Shown piece after piece: positions 53,905 through 63,300 of a DNA stretch of 64,000 nucleotides. The notes beneath the pieces are model-generated. The model had not been told where the DNA came from. It worked only from the letters and a program-made list of their open reading frames with translations, and did not search any database. Position numbers and translations under genes: made by a program. How positions within the stretch are numbered: the first letter of the stretch is position 1; the number at the start of each line of letters is the position of its first letter. The DNA is from Ardenticatenaceae bacterium (GTDB lineage Bacteria > Chloroflexota > Anaerolineae > Promineifilales > Promineifilaceae): positions 372,001-436,000 of the forward strand of contig JACKBS010000006.1 in the NCBI GenBank assembly GCA_020634435.1, in the 5' to 3' direction.

Positions 53905-53966
53905 AAAAAAGAATCTTCAGGGAAAATTGTTGAGCCTAACCAACAAATTCCTGAGGATTCTTTTTT
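53905..53966 (+). promoter_or_regulatory. Hairpin at the left end of the IS4-like element
   Basis: AAAAAAGAATCTTCAGGGAA pairs with TTCCTGAGGATTCTTTTTT (53948-53966) just before ATG 53967. A T-run ends the stem, so it can stop transcription entering from outside or hide the start codon, a known way IS elements limit transposase. A smaller CCTGCC/GGCAGG hairpin lies at 53865-53881. Confidence 0.6.
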
Positions 53967-54824
53967 ATGAATACAACCATACCCCAATTGAGCCAAATAC
54001 TGCAACAGTTATTGATAGAAGATGCCAATCAAATCGGACGGGAAAGCGGCTTTATCCAAAGAGAGAGAAAAATAAATGGGGGCAAGCTTTGCTCAAAGCT
54101 TGGTCTTTGGCTGGCAGGCGAATCCCAAAGCAAGCTTAGAAGAACTGTGTCAAAGTGCCCGAGTCTGTGATGTCGAGATAAGTCCACAAGGATTACAAGA
54201 ACGACTTAACAGCCAACAAGCTAATGCCTTTTTACAACAACTCCTACTCAAAGGGGTGACTTACATGGTGCAAAACCAGTGTGAGCGGGAAGATCTACTG
54301 GCCTCATTTAACGGGGTGTATCTCCAGGATAGCAGTCAGGTGGAGTTGCCATCCTGTTTCCAAACAATATGGCAAGGACAAAGCAAAAACCAAGCCGTAC
54401 TCAAATTGCAAACAGTGCTCGACTATCAGCATGGTTGCTTTGACCTTACGCTCGCTTCAGGACGAGACCATGTTTGCCCATTACAAACGGTCACCCTCCC
54501 AAAAGAGAGTCTGAGGTTGGCTGATTTTGGGTATTTCAAGGTCAAGGTTTTTGCAGAGTTAAATGAGCAAGGGGTTTGGTGGGTCAGCCGTGTGCCAGCT
54601 CGTTCCGGTATCTGGCAGGGGGAGCAGGTCATTCATGTGGCTAATTGGCTTAAGGAACAGCAGGGGGACTGTATTGACCAACCTATCGAATTGACGGCGC
54701 AGCGCTTACCGTGTCGTTTACTCGCCATTCGTGTCCCTGATGAGGTTGCCAAAGAGGAAAAAACGGGTACGCAAAGCCGCACGCAAACGGAAAAACAGCC
54801 AACTCAAGCCAGAGACGCTTAAAG
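53967..54824 (+). pseudogene. IS4-family transposase, frameshifted and 3'-truncated
   Basis: MNTTIPQLSQILQQLL... in one frame, then from about 54076 GASFAQSLVFGWQANPKASLEELCQ, with NGVYLQDSSQVELP (first catalytic Asp) and ADFGYFKVKVFAELNEQGVWWVSRV (second). A further frame break near 54755 leads into a basic K/R-rich segment, and the gene is then cut off by the IS3 element at 54825, removing the Glu. A dead fragment. Confidence 0.75.
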
Positions 54825-54876
54825 TGACCCCCAAAGTCAAGACCACAGATCGAGAAAGTTAAGATACCAAACCGGG

Positions 54877-55704
54877 TCACAGAATGGGTACATTAACAGC
54901 AAAATGAACATCAGCCGGTGTGCAGTAGCCCAAGCTTTGGTGCGGCCGTTCGTAGTTATACAGGTCGAAGTAGTCACCCAAGCCAGTAAACAACTCAGGT
55001 ACGGTGGTATACTCCTTGATGTAAATGTCTTCGTACTTGACGGTGCGCCAGAGACGCTCCACGAAGATGTTGTCAAAGACGCGACCACGGCCGTCCATGC
55101 TAATGCGAATGGATGCTGCTTCTAGTTCCTGGGTAAATGCCTGAGCCGTGAATTGCACACCTTGGTCTGTGTTGAAGATTTCCGGCTGACCATGCCGCAA
55201 CGCCTGACGGAGAGCCTCCACACAGAAAGCGCCATCCAATGTGTTGGAGAGCTGCCAGGCCACAACGAAGCGACTGAACCAATCCAGGATGGCCACCAGG
55301 TACATGAAGCCATGCGGCATGGGTACATAGGTGATGTCAGCCGCCCACACTTGATTCGACCGTTTGATGTCCAGGCCGCGCAGCAGATAAGGATACTTTT
55401 TATGTTGCCGGTCTGGAATGGAGGTGCGGGGACGGGGATAGATGGCTTGCAGTCCCATTTTTCCCATTAACCGTGCAATTCGCTTGTGATTGACCGCGAA
55501 ACCATGTTGCTTGTTCAGGCGGACCGTCATCTTGCGATAGCCATAGAAAGGCGCGCACGTGTACTCCTGGTCGATCAGCTGCATCAGTTCCAGGTTCAGC
55601 GGTGATTCGCTGGCTGGCTGCCAGTAGTAGGCGGCCCGATTAAGACCAACCAGCTCACACTGACGGCGGATACTGAGGGTCGGATGGCCTGTTTCAATCA
55701 TCAT
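54877..55704 (-). CDS. IS3-family transposase OrfB (rve integrase core)
   Basis: 275 residues. HTH_21-like N-terminus (SIRRQCELVGLNRAAYYW), then the integrase core with D in WAADITYV (about 120), D in IFNTDQGVQF (about 180) and E in DNIFVERLWRTVKYEDIY (about 215). Intact. It lies 10 bp after orfA in the +1 frame; a T9 tract (A9 on the coding strand, 55733-55741) near the end of orfA is a slippage site that could yield an OrfAB fusion. Confidence 0.92.
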   Translation of the reverse strand: MMIETGHPTLSIRRQCELVGLNRAAYYWQPASESPLNLELMQLIDQEYTCAPFYGYRKMTVRLNKQHGFAVNHKRIARLMGKMGLQAIYPRPRTSIPDRQHKKYPYLLRGLDIKRSNQVWAADITYVPMPHGFMYLVAILDWFSRFVVAWQLSNTLDGAFCVEALRQALRHGQPEIFNTDQGVQFTAQAFTQELEAASIRISMDGRGRVFDNIFVERLWRTVKYEDIYIKEYTTVPELFTGLGDYFDLYNYERPHQSLGYCTPADVHFAVNVPIL

Positions 55705-55714
55705 GCGTTTAGCC

Positions 55715-56005
55715 TCAATCGAATTGGGCAGCTTTTTTTTTCAGCCACTCCAATTCCATCTTGAGGCGGCCGATTTGTTCATACAGTTCGGTTTCGCGAG
55801 CTTCTTGCTCACGCAGTTGCTGGGCCACCTTCTGGCCAAAGACGGTCGGTCCTTCGGCCAACAGTTGTTTTTTCCAGCTCTTTATCTGAGTGGGATGAAC
55901 ATCGTGAGCGCTGGCGATTTCGTTGATCGTCTTGAGTTCTTTGACGGCTTCCAGCGCCACTTTGAACTTGAATTGCTGGCTATAGTTTTTCCGTTTTTTT
56001 GTCAC
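55715..56005 (-). CDS. IS3-family transposase OrfA
   Basis: 96 residues: HTH_Tnp_1 helix-turn-helix (YSQQFKFKVALEAVKELKTINEIASAHDVHPTQIKSWKKQ) and a C-terminal leucine-zipper helix (REQEARETELYEQIGRLKMELEWLKKK). Binds IS ends and multimerises. Starts at GTG 56003-56005 behind GGAGG. Confidence 0.88.
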   Translation of the reverse strand: MTKKRKNYSQQFKFKVALEAVKELKTINEIASAHDVHPTQIKSWKKQLLAEGPTVFGQKVAQQLREQEARETELYEQIGRLKMELEWLKKKAAQFD

Positions 56006-56097
56006 TCGAAAACCTCCACAAGCTATAGTTTATTGGACCTTAGCCTGTGGTCTAGTTTTTGGGGTTCATCATAGCTTGCCCTAATGCGTATTAGTTG

Positions 56098-57262
56098 AGA
56101 CTTAATCTGACACTCCTTGTAAAATCACACGAACACGAAGGAGTGTCATAATGAAAGCAGAAGAAAAAATTATCAAGAACAAGTTGGGGCTGTTAAATCT
56201 AGCCAGAGAATTGGGCAATGTTAGTCAGGCCTGCCGGGTGATGGGCTACTCCCGCGACAGCTTCTATCGCTTCAAAGAGCTGTACGATGAGCACGGTGAG
56301 GAAGGTTTGCGGGAGATAAGCCGGCGCCAACCAAACGTCAAAAACAGGGTGGCGCCGGCGGTCGAGGCTGCTGTTATTGAGTTTGCCTTTGAGAATCCAG
56401 CTTACGGCCAGTTGCGTGCCTCCAATGAACTACAGAAAAAGGGCGCCTTTGTTTCAGCGAGTGGTGTGTGCGCTCGATCTGGCTGCGCCATGACCTGAAA
56501 CCTTCAAGAAACGCCTAAAGGCTTTGGAAAAACGGGTGGCTGAAGAAAATCTCATCCTGACGGAAGCGCAGCTACAAGCACTGGAAAAAGCCAAAGAAGA
56601 ACGAGAGGCGCACGGTGAGATTGAAACAGCTCATCCCGGTTATCTAGGCGCCCAAGACACCTATTACGTTGGCACCATCAAAGGCGTGGGCCGTATTTAC
56701 CAGCAGACCTTCATCGATACCTACACTAAAGTGGCCTTCGCCAAGCTTTACACCCAGAAGCACGCCATTACGGCCGCTGACTTGCTCAATGATCGCGTTT
56801 TGCCTTGGTTTGAATCCCAAGAAGTGCCCTTGTTGCGGATTCTGACAGATCGGGGCACCGAGTATTGCGGCCGCCTGGAAAATCACGAATATCAGTTGTA
56901 CCTGGCCATTGAAGACATCGACCACACGCGAACCAAGGCCAAAAGCCACAGACCAACGGCATTTGCGAGCGTTTCCATCGCACCATCAAGAATGAGTTCT
57001 ACCAGGTCGCTTTTCGCAAGAAAATCTATCGCACTTTGAAAGAACTACAGACAGATTTGGATCAGTGGCTAGAATTGTATAATCAGGAGCGAACACATAC
57101 AGGCAAGTATTGTTACGGACGAACGCCATATCAAACGTTTTCAGAGACGAAGCACTAGGCGCGAGAAAAGGTGATTGACGACTTGTTTCCACAGCTAGAA
57201 AACAAGTCCGAACCAACAGCTCATGCTATTGTCAGTTAGGTCAGCAGTGTCAGATTATGTCT
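56098..57262 (+). mobile_element. IS481-like element (approximate ends)
   Basis: Ends AGACTTAATCTGACACTCC (left) and, inverted, AGACATAATCTGACACTGC (right). Exact outer base and target duplication are not clear. Encodes one broken transposase. Confidence 0.65.
56151..57158 (+). pseudogene. IS481-like transposase, multiple frameshifts
   Basis: Segment 1 (56151-about 56480) holds the HTH (NLARELGNVSQACRVMGYSRDSFYRFKELY). A 2-nt insertion near 56465 and a 1-nt loss near 56505 move to segment 2 (AHPGYLGAQDTYYVGTIKGVGRIYQQTFIDTYTKVA, catalytic Asp; LLRILTDRGTEYCG, second Asp). A lost C near 56950 moves to segment 3 (NGICERFHRTIKNEFYQVAF, catalytic Glu), ending at TAG 57156-57158. Inactive. Confidence 0.75.
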
Positions 57263-57523
57263 AGCCTTTTACACCTGATGATGCAGTTGATTGTGATAAA
57301 CCAAGTGTATCTCAGTTGAAGCCCTTATCCCGTACTCACGTATTTTTAACTTGTTGGTCTGTTCTGTGACAGTGGGGGCATTGATTTATGTGTCCTTTAT
57401 ACCATGCCTTTCTGATTAGTCACTCCCACTCCCTTCTTTGCTGGTGAGTACTTAAGGCTGTTGCTTATTTCAGATGCTTTAAGGACTTGATTTTTAGAAC
57501 TGAACGCTATGTTAGATTCCTCA

Positions 57524-57600
57524 CTTATCAAGTAAGCATCCACGGCCGTTCCACATCCATCCCCCATTTATCGCCCATACAACCAAGCTTTACCCTCCGC
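57524..57600 (-). pseudogene. Degraded gltD 3'-end remnant (minus strand)
   Basis: The top strand from TATCAAGTAAGCATCCACGG through CCCATACAACCAAGCTTTA matches the end of the intact gltD at about 58676-58745 at roughly three quarters of positions. Frame is lost. Orientation matches the intact gene and is opposite to the remnant at 53706. Confidence 0.65.
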
Positions 57601-57653
57601 ACATGGAACCAGGGGTGCCCCGGCGGGTCGTCTCTACGGCAAACGGATTTTTC

Positions 57654-57691
57654 ATCAAAAAAACGGCCGTTCGCAAAGCGAACGGCCGTTT
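57654..57691 (-). terminator. Intrinsic terminator reading leftward, paired octamers
   Basis: AAACGGCCGTTCGC-aaa-GCGAACGGCCGTTT (57661-57691) is a perfect 14-bp stem; on the minus strand it is followed by T7. The nearest complete minus-strand gene upstream of it is gltD, from which an IS5-like element now separates it. Confidence 0.75.
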
Positions 57692-57700
57692 CCCATTAAA

Positions 57701-58634
57701 GTAACTGAAACTTTTCAAAGTGGCGGAATCGTGCATCATAGATAAAAACCCGACCAAAGGCGATATCTATGAGCACGATCCCTACCAGTATAACCAAAGA
57801 GCAGTTCGAGCAACACATTCGGCCATTTATCACGACCGCCCGGCGCGGCTACGAATGTCAGATTGATTTGTACAAAGTGTTTAACTACATTCTCTACCGT
57901 TATCACACTGGCTGTCAGTGGCAATCGCTGCCGATTCAGCCTGATGCCCAAGACCCGTCTCGCAGAGAAATCAGCCCTGATGCGGTGGCTTACCACCATC
58001 GTAAATGGAGTCGAGATGGCAGTTACGAACGTATTTGGCAAGGTAGCATCAGGACGATTATCGATGACCTGGATTTATCGGTGCTCAACCAGGATGGCAG
58101 TCATGCAATCGCCTAGAAGGGGAGGCGAATCGGTTGCCTACCAGCGGCGCAAGCGAGCTAATACGACCAACATCCTGCCCTTTACCGAGCGCAATGGTTA
58201 CATTGTGGCCTCGACAGAGTTGGTAGCGGGCAACCATAATGACGCTTTGAATCTAAAAGAGCATTTGCAAACGGCTATCAAGCAAATGAAACAAATCGGG
58301 TTGAAGGTGGCTGGTGCGTATTTCAATGCTGACCCTGGATTTGACACTAAAGCTGCGCGCAAGACCTGCTTCAATCATGACATCGTTCCTAACATCAAGG
58401 AAAACAAGCGCAATCGCAAGAAAACGAAGCGTGGTCCGAAACGATTGTTTGATGAAACCGTATACAAAGACCGCTTTGCCAGCGAACGCAGCTTTGCCTG
58501 GATTGATAAATTCCGAGGCTTGTTGTTAAGATTCGATAGAGAGGATGCCAATTTTCTGGGTGGTCACCACATAGCCTTCGCGATGATTAATCTGCGCCAT
58601 GTGTTGGCACCGCTCTAATAAGTTTCATTTAGTT
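57701..58634 (+). mobile_element. IS5-family element (approximate ends)
   Basis: GTAACTGAAACTTTT at left and the inverse of AACTAAATGAAACTTATT at right form imperfect terminal repeats. Different from the IS5-like pair at 12-15 kb. Encodes one frameshifted transposase. Confidence 0.6.
57769..58618 (+). pseudogene. IS5-family (DUF4096-type) transposase with frame break
   Basis: The N-terminal part (57769-58116) is a DUF4096 domain: PFITTARRGYECQIDLYKVFNYILYRYHTGCQW, ending at a TAG. The rest, in another frame (about 58117-58618), has HNDALNLKEH, GAYFNADPGFDT (catalytic Asp) and RFASERSFAWIDKFRGLLLRFDR (Glu region). The break is a small indel near 58113 in an A/G run. Confidence 0.78.
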
Positions 58635-58668
58635 CATTATCAATTCAGTTTATAGCAGCGGGTCGCCC

Positions 58669-60201
58669 TTACTCAGCCATCAAGTAAGCATCTACGGCCG
58701 TTCCCACCCCACGCCCCTCATTAATTGCCCACACAACCAAACTTTGTCCGCGCCGGGCGTCGCCTGCGGCAAAAATACCGGGGACGTTGGTGGTGAAACG
58801 GCCGTATTCCGCTTCAATATTCGTGCGGGGGCCAGTTTCCACGCCAAACTGCTGCGCCAGCGACTGCTCCGGGCCACGAAAGCCCAGCGCCAGCAGCACC
58901 AGCTGCGCCGCCCAGGTTTGCTCCGTGCCGGGAACCTCTTCCAGCTTGGGCCGCCCACCGTCTTCGGCCGGGAGCCAGCGCACGTTCACCGTCTCCAGCG
59001 CCTGCAAATTGCCCTGATCATCGCCAATGAACCGCTTGGTCATGATGGCATATTCGCGCGGATCTTCCCCGTAAACGGCCGCTGCTTCTTCCTGCCCGTA
59101 ATCCATCTTGTAGATGCGCGGCCACTGTGGCCACGGATTATTCGCGGCCCGCTCCAGCGGCGGCATCTCCATGATTTCGAACTGCACCAGGCTGTCGCAG
59201 CCGTGCCGCAGCGAGGTCGCCACGCAGTCAGTACCCGTGTCGCCACCGCCGATGACGACCACGTCTTTGCCGGTGGCAAGAATAGGAGATTGGTTGATTG
59301 GAGATTGGCGATTGGAACCGTTAATCTCCAATCTCCGATCTCCAATCTCCCCTTCCAATTCGCCATCTAGTAACGCCTTCGTATTGCCCTGCAAAAACTC
59401 CATGGCAAAGTGGATGCCGTTCAGCTCTCGTCCGGGAACAGGCAGATTATTGGGCTGGGTGGCCCCGGTGCAAAGCACAACAGCGTCAAACTGCGCCTGC
59501 ATCTCTTCGGCCGTGATGTCTTTACCCACCTCGGTGTTCGTTACAAATTGGATGCCCGCCTCAGCCAGCAGGTCGATACGGCGCTGGACGAGTTTTTTGT
59601 CCAGCTTCATGTTGGGAATGCCGTACATCAGCAGCCCACCGATGCGATCCGCCCGCTCAAAGACGGTGACGCTGTGCCCCGCCTTGTTGAGTTGATCCGC
59701 CGCCGCCAGCCCAGAGGGGCCGGAGCCAATCACGGCCACGGTTTTGCCGCTGCGACTGGCAGGCGTGTTGGGCTTCACCCAACCTTCGTCATAAGCCCGC
59801 TCGATGATGGCAAACTCAATTTGCTTAATCGTCACCGCCGGATCGTGGATGCCCAGGGTGCAGGCCGCTTCGCACGGCGCAGGGCAAACCAGCCCGGTAA
59901 ATTCCGGGAAGTTGTTGGTGCGGCTCAGCCGCTCGTACGCCTCGCGCCACAAGCCGCGATACACCAAATCGTTCCACTCCGGGATGAGATTGTTGATCGG
60001 GCAGCCGGAAGTCATGCCGTTGAGAATGTTGCCTTTGTGGCAAAACGGAATGCCGCAATCCATGCAGCGCGCCGCCTGTTGGTTTAGCCGTTCATCCGGC
60101 AAATGCAGGTGGATGGGCTCCCAATCGTGAATGCGCTCTTTGTACGGCCGTTCTCCAGCCGCCTCTCGTTTAAATTCTAAAAATCCTGTTGGCTTGGCCA
60201 T
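58669..60201 (-). CDS. gltD: Glutamate synthase small subunit (NAD(P)H, GltD)
   Basis: 510 residues. Passes electrons from NAD(P)H to GltB for glutamate synthesis from glutamine and 2-oxoglutarate. N-terminal Fe-S cysteines (RCMDCGIPFC, SGCPINN, CPAPCEAAC), FAD fold VIGSGPSGLAAADQLNKAGH, then NADPH fold VVIGGGDTGTDC, and C-terminal NVPGIFAAGDARRGQSLVVWAI. Between LLDGELEG and GKDVVVIGGG lies an extra about 25 residues encoded by an intergenic-type palindromic repeat (59286-59357). MAKPTGFLEF at 60201 is the conserved start, behind AAGGGGAAG. Confidence 0.95.
   Translation of the reverse strand: MAKPTGFLEFKREAAGERPYKERIHDWEPIHLHLPDERLNQQAARCMDCGIPFCHKGNILNGMTSGCPINNLIPEWNDLVYRGLWREAYERLSRTNNFPEFTGLVCPAPCEAACTLGIHDPAVTIKQIEFAIIERAYDEGWVKPNTPASRSGKTVAVIGSGPSGLAAADQLNKAGHSVTVFERADRIGGLLMYGIPNMKLDKKLVQRRIDLLAEAGIQFVTNTEVGKDITAEEMQAQFDAVVLCTGATQPNNLPVPGRELNGIHFAMEFLQGNTKALLDGELEGEIGDRRLEINGSNRQSPINQSPILATGKDVVVIGGGDTGTDCVATSLRHGCDSLVQFEIMEMPPLERAANNPWPQWPRIYKMDYGQEEAAAVYGEDPREYAIMTKRFIGDDQGNLQALETVNVRWLPAEDGGRPKLEEVPGTEQTWAAQLVLLALGFRGPEQSLAQQFGVETGPRTNIEAEYGRFTTNVPGIFAAGDARRGQSLVVWAINEGRGVGTAVDAYLMAE
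59286..59357. repeat. GGAGATTGG palindromic repeat inside gltD
   Basis: GGAGATTGG words on one side and CCAATCTCC words on the other form an imperfect hairpin of about 70 bp. It keeps the gltD frame open and adds residues GDRRLEINGSNRQSPINQ. Such low-complexity palindromes are otherwise intergenic here. Confidence 0.7.
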
Positions 60202-60226
60202 CTTCTTCCCCTTCCGAAAACTTCGA

Positions 60227-60308
60227 CGCAAAGGCGCAAAGAGGCAAAGGGTTGAAAGCAAAGTTAAAAAATCTTTGCGCCCTCTGCTTCTTTGCGTTCT
60301 TTGCGTTA
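60227..60308. repeat. CTTTGCG palindromic repeat between gltB and gltD
   Basis: GCAAAGGCGCAAAGAGGCAA and CTTTGCGCCCTCTGCTTCTT are imperfect inverse arms filling most of the 111-bp gap between the two genes. A REP-like element inside the operon. Confidence 0.6.
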
Positions 60309-60312
60309 AAAA

Positions 60313-63300
60313 CTAGGCTTTGACAAGCTGCTGCTGGCTCAACTTGAATGCTTCCATGGCTAACGCATCACCCGTCAGGTCGCTGTCGCGGGCAACCTGG
60401 TTGAACGCTTGCAGCATCAGCTTGTAGTCGCGCGGCATCACCTTCACAAAGTGGCGCACCACGTTGTCCCACATCGCCAAAATCTTCCAGGCCAAATCAC
60501 TCTTGGTGGCCTGCATGTGGGCGAAGATCATCGCTTCCAGCTCATCAATGTCTGCCTGGCTGCTCACGGGCTCCAGGTCTACCATTTCGCGATTGCAACG
60601 TTCGTGGAAACGGCCGTCCCAATCCAACACATACGCCACACCGCCAGACATCCCCGCGGCAAAGTTGCGGCCCGTGCGGCCCAGGATGACCACCTTGCCG
60701 CCCGTCATGTATTCGCAGCCATGATCGCCAACGCCTTCCACAACGGCCGTTGCCCCAGAGTTGCGCACAGCAAACCGCTCACCGGCCACGCCACGAATGT
60801 ACGCCGTGCCGCCCGTGGCCCCATACAGCGCCACGTTGCCAATAATGATGTTCTGCTCGGCGGCAAAAGTGGCCGTTTCCGGTGGATAAATCTCCAGCTT
60901 GCCGCCAGAGAGCCCCTTGCCGACGTAATCGTTGGCGTCGCCCGCCAGCTCCAGCGTAAGCCCCTGCGGAATGAATGCGCCAAAGCTTTGTCCGGCCGAG
61001 CCGTTGAACTTGAGGCGAATCGTATCGTGTGCCAGACCGCGCATGCCGTGGCGACGGGTAATCGCGCTGCCCAGCGTGGTGCCCACCGTGCGGTGTTCGT
61101 TGCCAATGGCAAATTCACCGCGCACCGGCGTGCCATCTTCCAAAGCGGGACGGCAGTAGTCGAGCAGCATTGTCTGGTCCAGCGTTTCTTCCAGGCCATG
61201 CTCTTGGGGACGTTTACGGCCGTTTGGCTGCAAATGGCCCACGTTCTCCGCCTGGTTCGGGCGATACAAAACGGGCGTCAGGTCGATACCCTTCAGCTTC
61301 CAATGGTTGATTGCTTCGCTCACTTCCAGGCGGTCCGTACGGCCCACCATCTCGTCGATGGTGCGGAAGCCCAACTCGGCCATGATTTCGCGCATGTCCT
61401 GGGCGATGAACTGCATGAAGTTCACCACGTGCTGCGGATCACCCGCAAATTTCTTGCGCAGCTCTGGATTTTGGGTGGCAATGCCCACCGGGCAGGTGTT
61501 GATATGGCAAACGCGCATCATGATGCAGCCCAGCGACACCAGGGGCGCGGTGGCAAACCCATACTCTTCGGCACCGAGCAGGGCGGCGATGACCACATCG
61601 CGCCCGGTTTTGAGCTGGCCGTCGGTTTCCACCACCACGCGGTCACGCAAGCTGTTGAGCAGCAGCGTCTGGTGCGTTTCGGCCACGCCCAGCTCCCACG
61701 GCAGCCCGGCATGTTTGATGCTGGTCTGCGGCGACGCGCCCGTACCGCCATCGTGCCCGCTGATGAGGATGACATCGGCATGGCCTTTCGCCACGCCCGC
61801 GGCAATCGTGCCCACGCCAACTTCGGACACGAGCTTCACGTTGATCCGCGCAGCGGGATTGGCATTTTTCAGGTCAAAAATGAGCTGGGCCAAATCTTCG
61901 ATGGAGTAAATGTCGTGGTGCGGCGGCGGGGAGATGAGCCCAACGCCGGGAGTAGAATGACGCACGCGAGCAATCCACGGGTACACTTTGCGCCCGGGCA
62001 GCTGGCCACCTTCACCGGGCTTCGCACCCTGGGCCATCTTGATCTGGATTTCTTGCGCTTCGGTGAGGTATTGGCTGGTCACGCCAAAACGGCCGCTTGC
62101 CACCTGTTTAATGGCGCTGTTGCGCGAATCGCCGTTTTTGTCCCGCACGTAGCGGGTCGGGTCTTCGCCGCCCTCGCCGGTGTTGCTCTTGCCGCCAATG
62201 CGGTTCATGGCAATGGCCAGCGCCTCGTGCGCCTCTTTGCTAATCGAGCCGTAAGACATCGCCCCGGTTTTGAAGCGGCGGCAGATGGATTCAACCGACT
62301 CCACCTCATCCAGAGGAATGGACTGGGGTGCATTTTTCAGCTGAAGCAGTCCGCGCAGGGTGGCAAACTGGTGCGACCGGTCGTTGACGTCGGCGGCGTA
62401 TTTTTTGTAGGTAGCGTAGTCACCATTGCGCACGGCGTGCTGCAAATGGTGTACCGTCGTGGGGTTAAACAGGTGGTACTCGCCTTCTTCGCGGTATTGA
62501 TATTTGCCGCCGGTGGGCAGGGCGCTGCTATGGTTGTGAGACGGCCGTTTCGGGAACGCCTGCTCGTGCCGCATCTGCACCTCACGGGCCACCAGGTGAA
62601 TGTCTGACCCTTGAATGCGACTTGGCGTGCCGGTGAAATATTTAGCGACTAATTCAGAGTGCAGTCCCAACGCCTCAAAAATCTGCGCCCCGCGGTAGCT
62701 TTGGATGGTAGAGATGCCCATCTTGGACAAAATTTTCACCACACCGTTAACCACTGCCTTGATAAACTGCTTTTCCGCCTGGTAGTATGGCACATCCACC
62801 AACAGCTGCTTTTGGATCAGGTCGCGCAGCGTGGCGTAGGCCAGGTACGGATTGATGGCATCCGCGCCGTAGCCGAGCAGCACGGCAAAGTGGTGCACCT
62901 CGCGCGGCTCGCCAGACTCAACGATGAGGCTCACCTGGGTGCGCGTGCCCTGGCGGATGAGGTGATGGTGCAGGCCCGCAGTCGCCAGCAGCGCCGGAAT
63001 CCCAGCACGGCTTTGGCTCAAGCCTAAATCGGACAAAATCAGCAGGTTCGCCCCGTTCAGGATTGCATCGTCCCCGGCTATAAATAGCCGGGCTAAGGCG
63101 TCCTCAAGGCCGTCGCCGCCCTCGTCTACATCGTAAAGGATAGGGAGAACGGCCGTTTTGAAACCTTTCGCCCCGGCGGAGGACACGCCCTCGTGTCCGT
63201 GAGCCCGAAGGCGGGCCAACTCCTCGTCTTTCAGAATGGGATGCGGCAGGCTGATCTGGCGGCAGCTGGCAGCCTGCGGGTCCAGCAGGTTGCCCTCACT

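Larger units (their letters stand above)
54825..56068 (-). mobile_element. IS3-family insertion sequence
   Basis: Terminal repeats TGACCCCCAAA-N4-AGACCACAG (left) and, inverted, TGAACCCCAAA-N4-AGACCACAG (right). Flanking trinucleotides AAG and TCA differ, so no target duplication remains. Contains orfA and orfB on the minus strand. Confidence 0.82.
57263..57700. other. Non-coding stretch with a gltD tail remnant and a terminator
   Basis: 57263-57520 shows no gene. 57524-57600 (minus strand sense) aligns with the last about 75 bp of gltD (TCAAGTAAGCATCYACGGCC and following) with many differences. 57661-57691 is a hairpin terminator. Confidence 0.6.

Noticed and set aside
60409..62607. A 732-codon open frame on the plus strand
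   Set aside because: It is antisense to the highly conserved gltB; its composition (His/Arg-rich) is that of a shadow frame.
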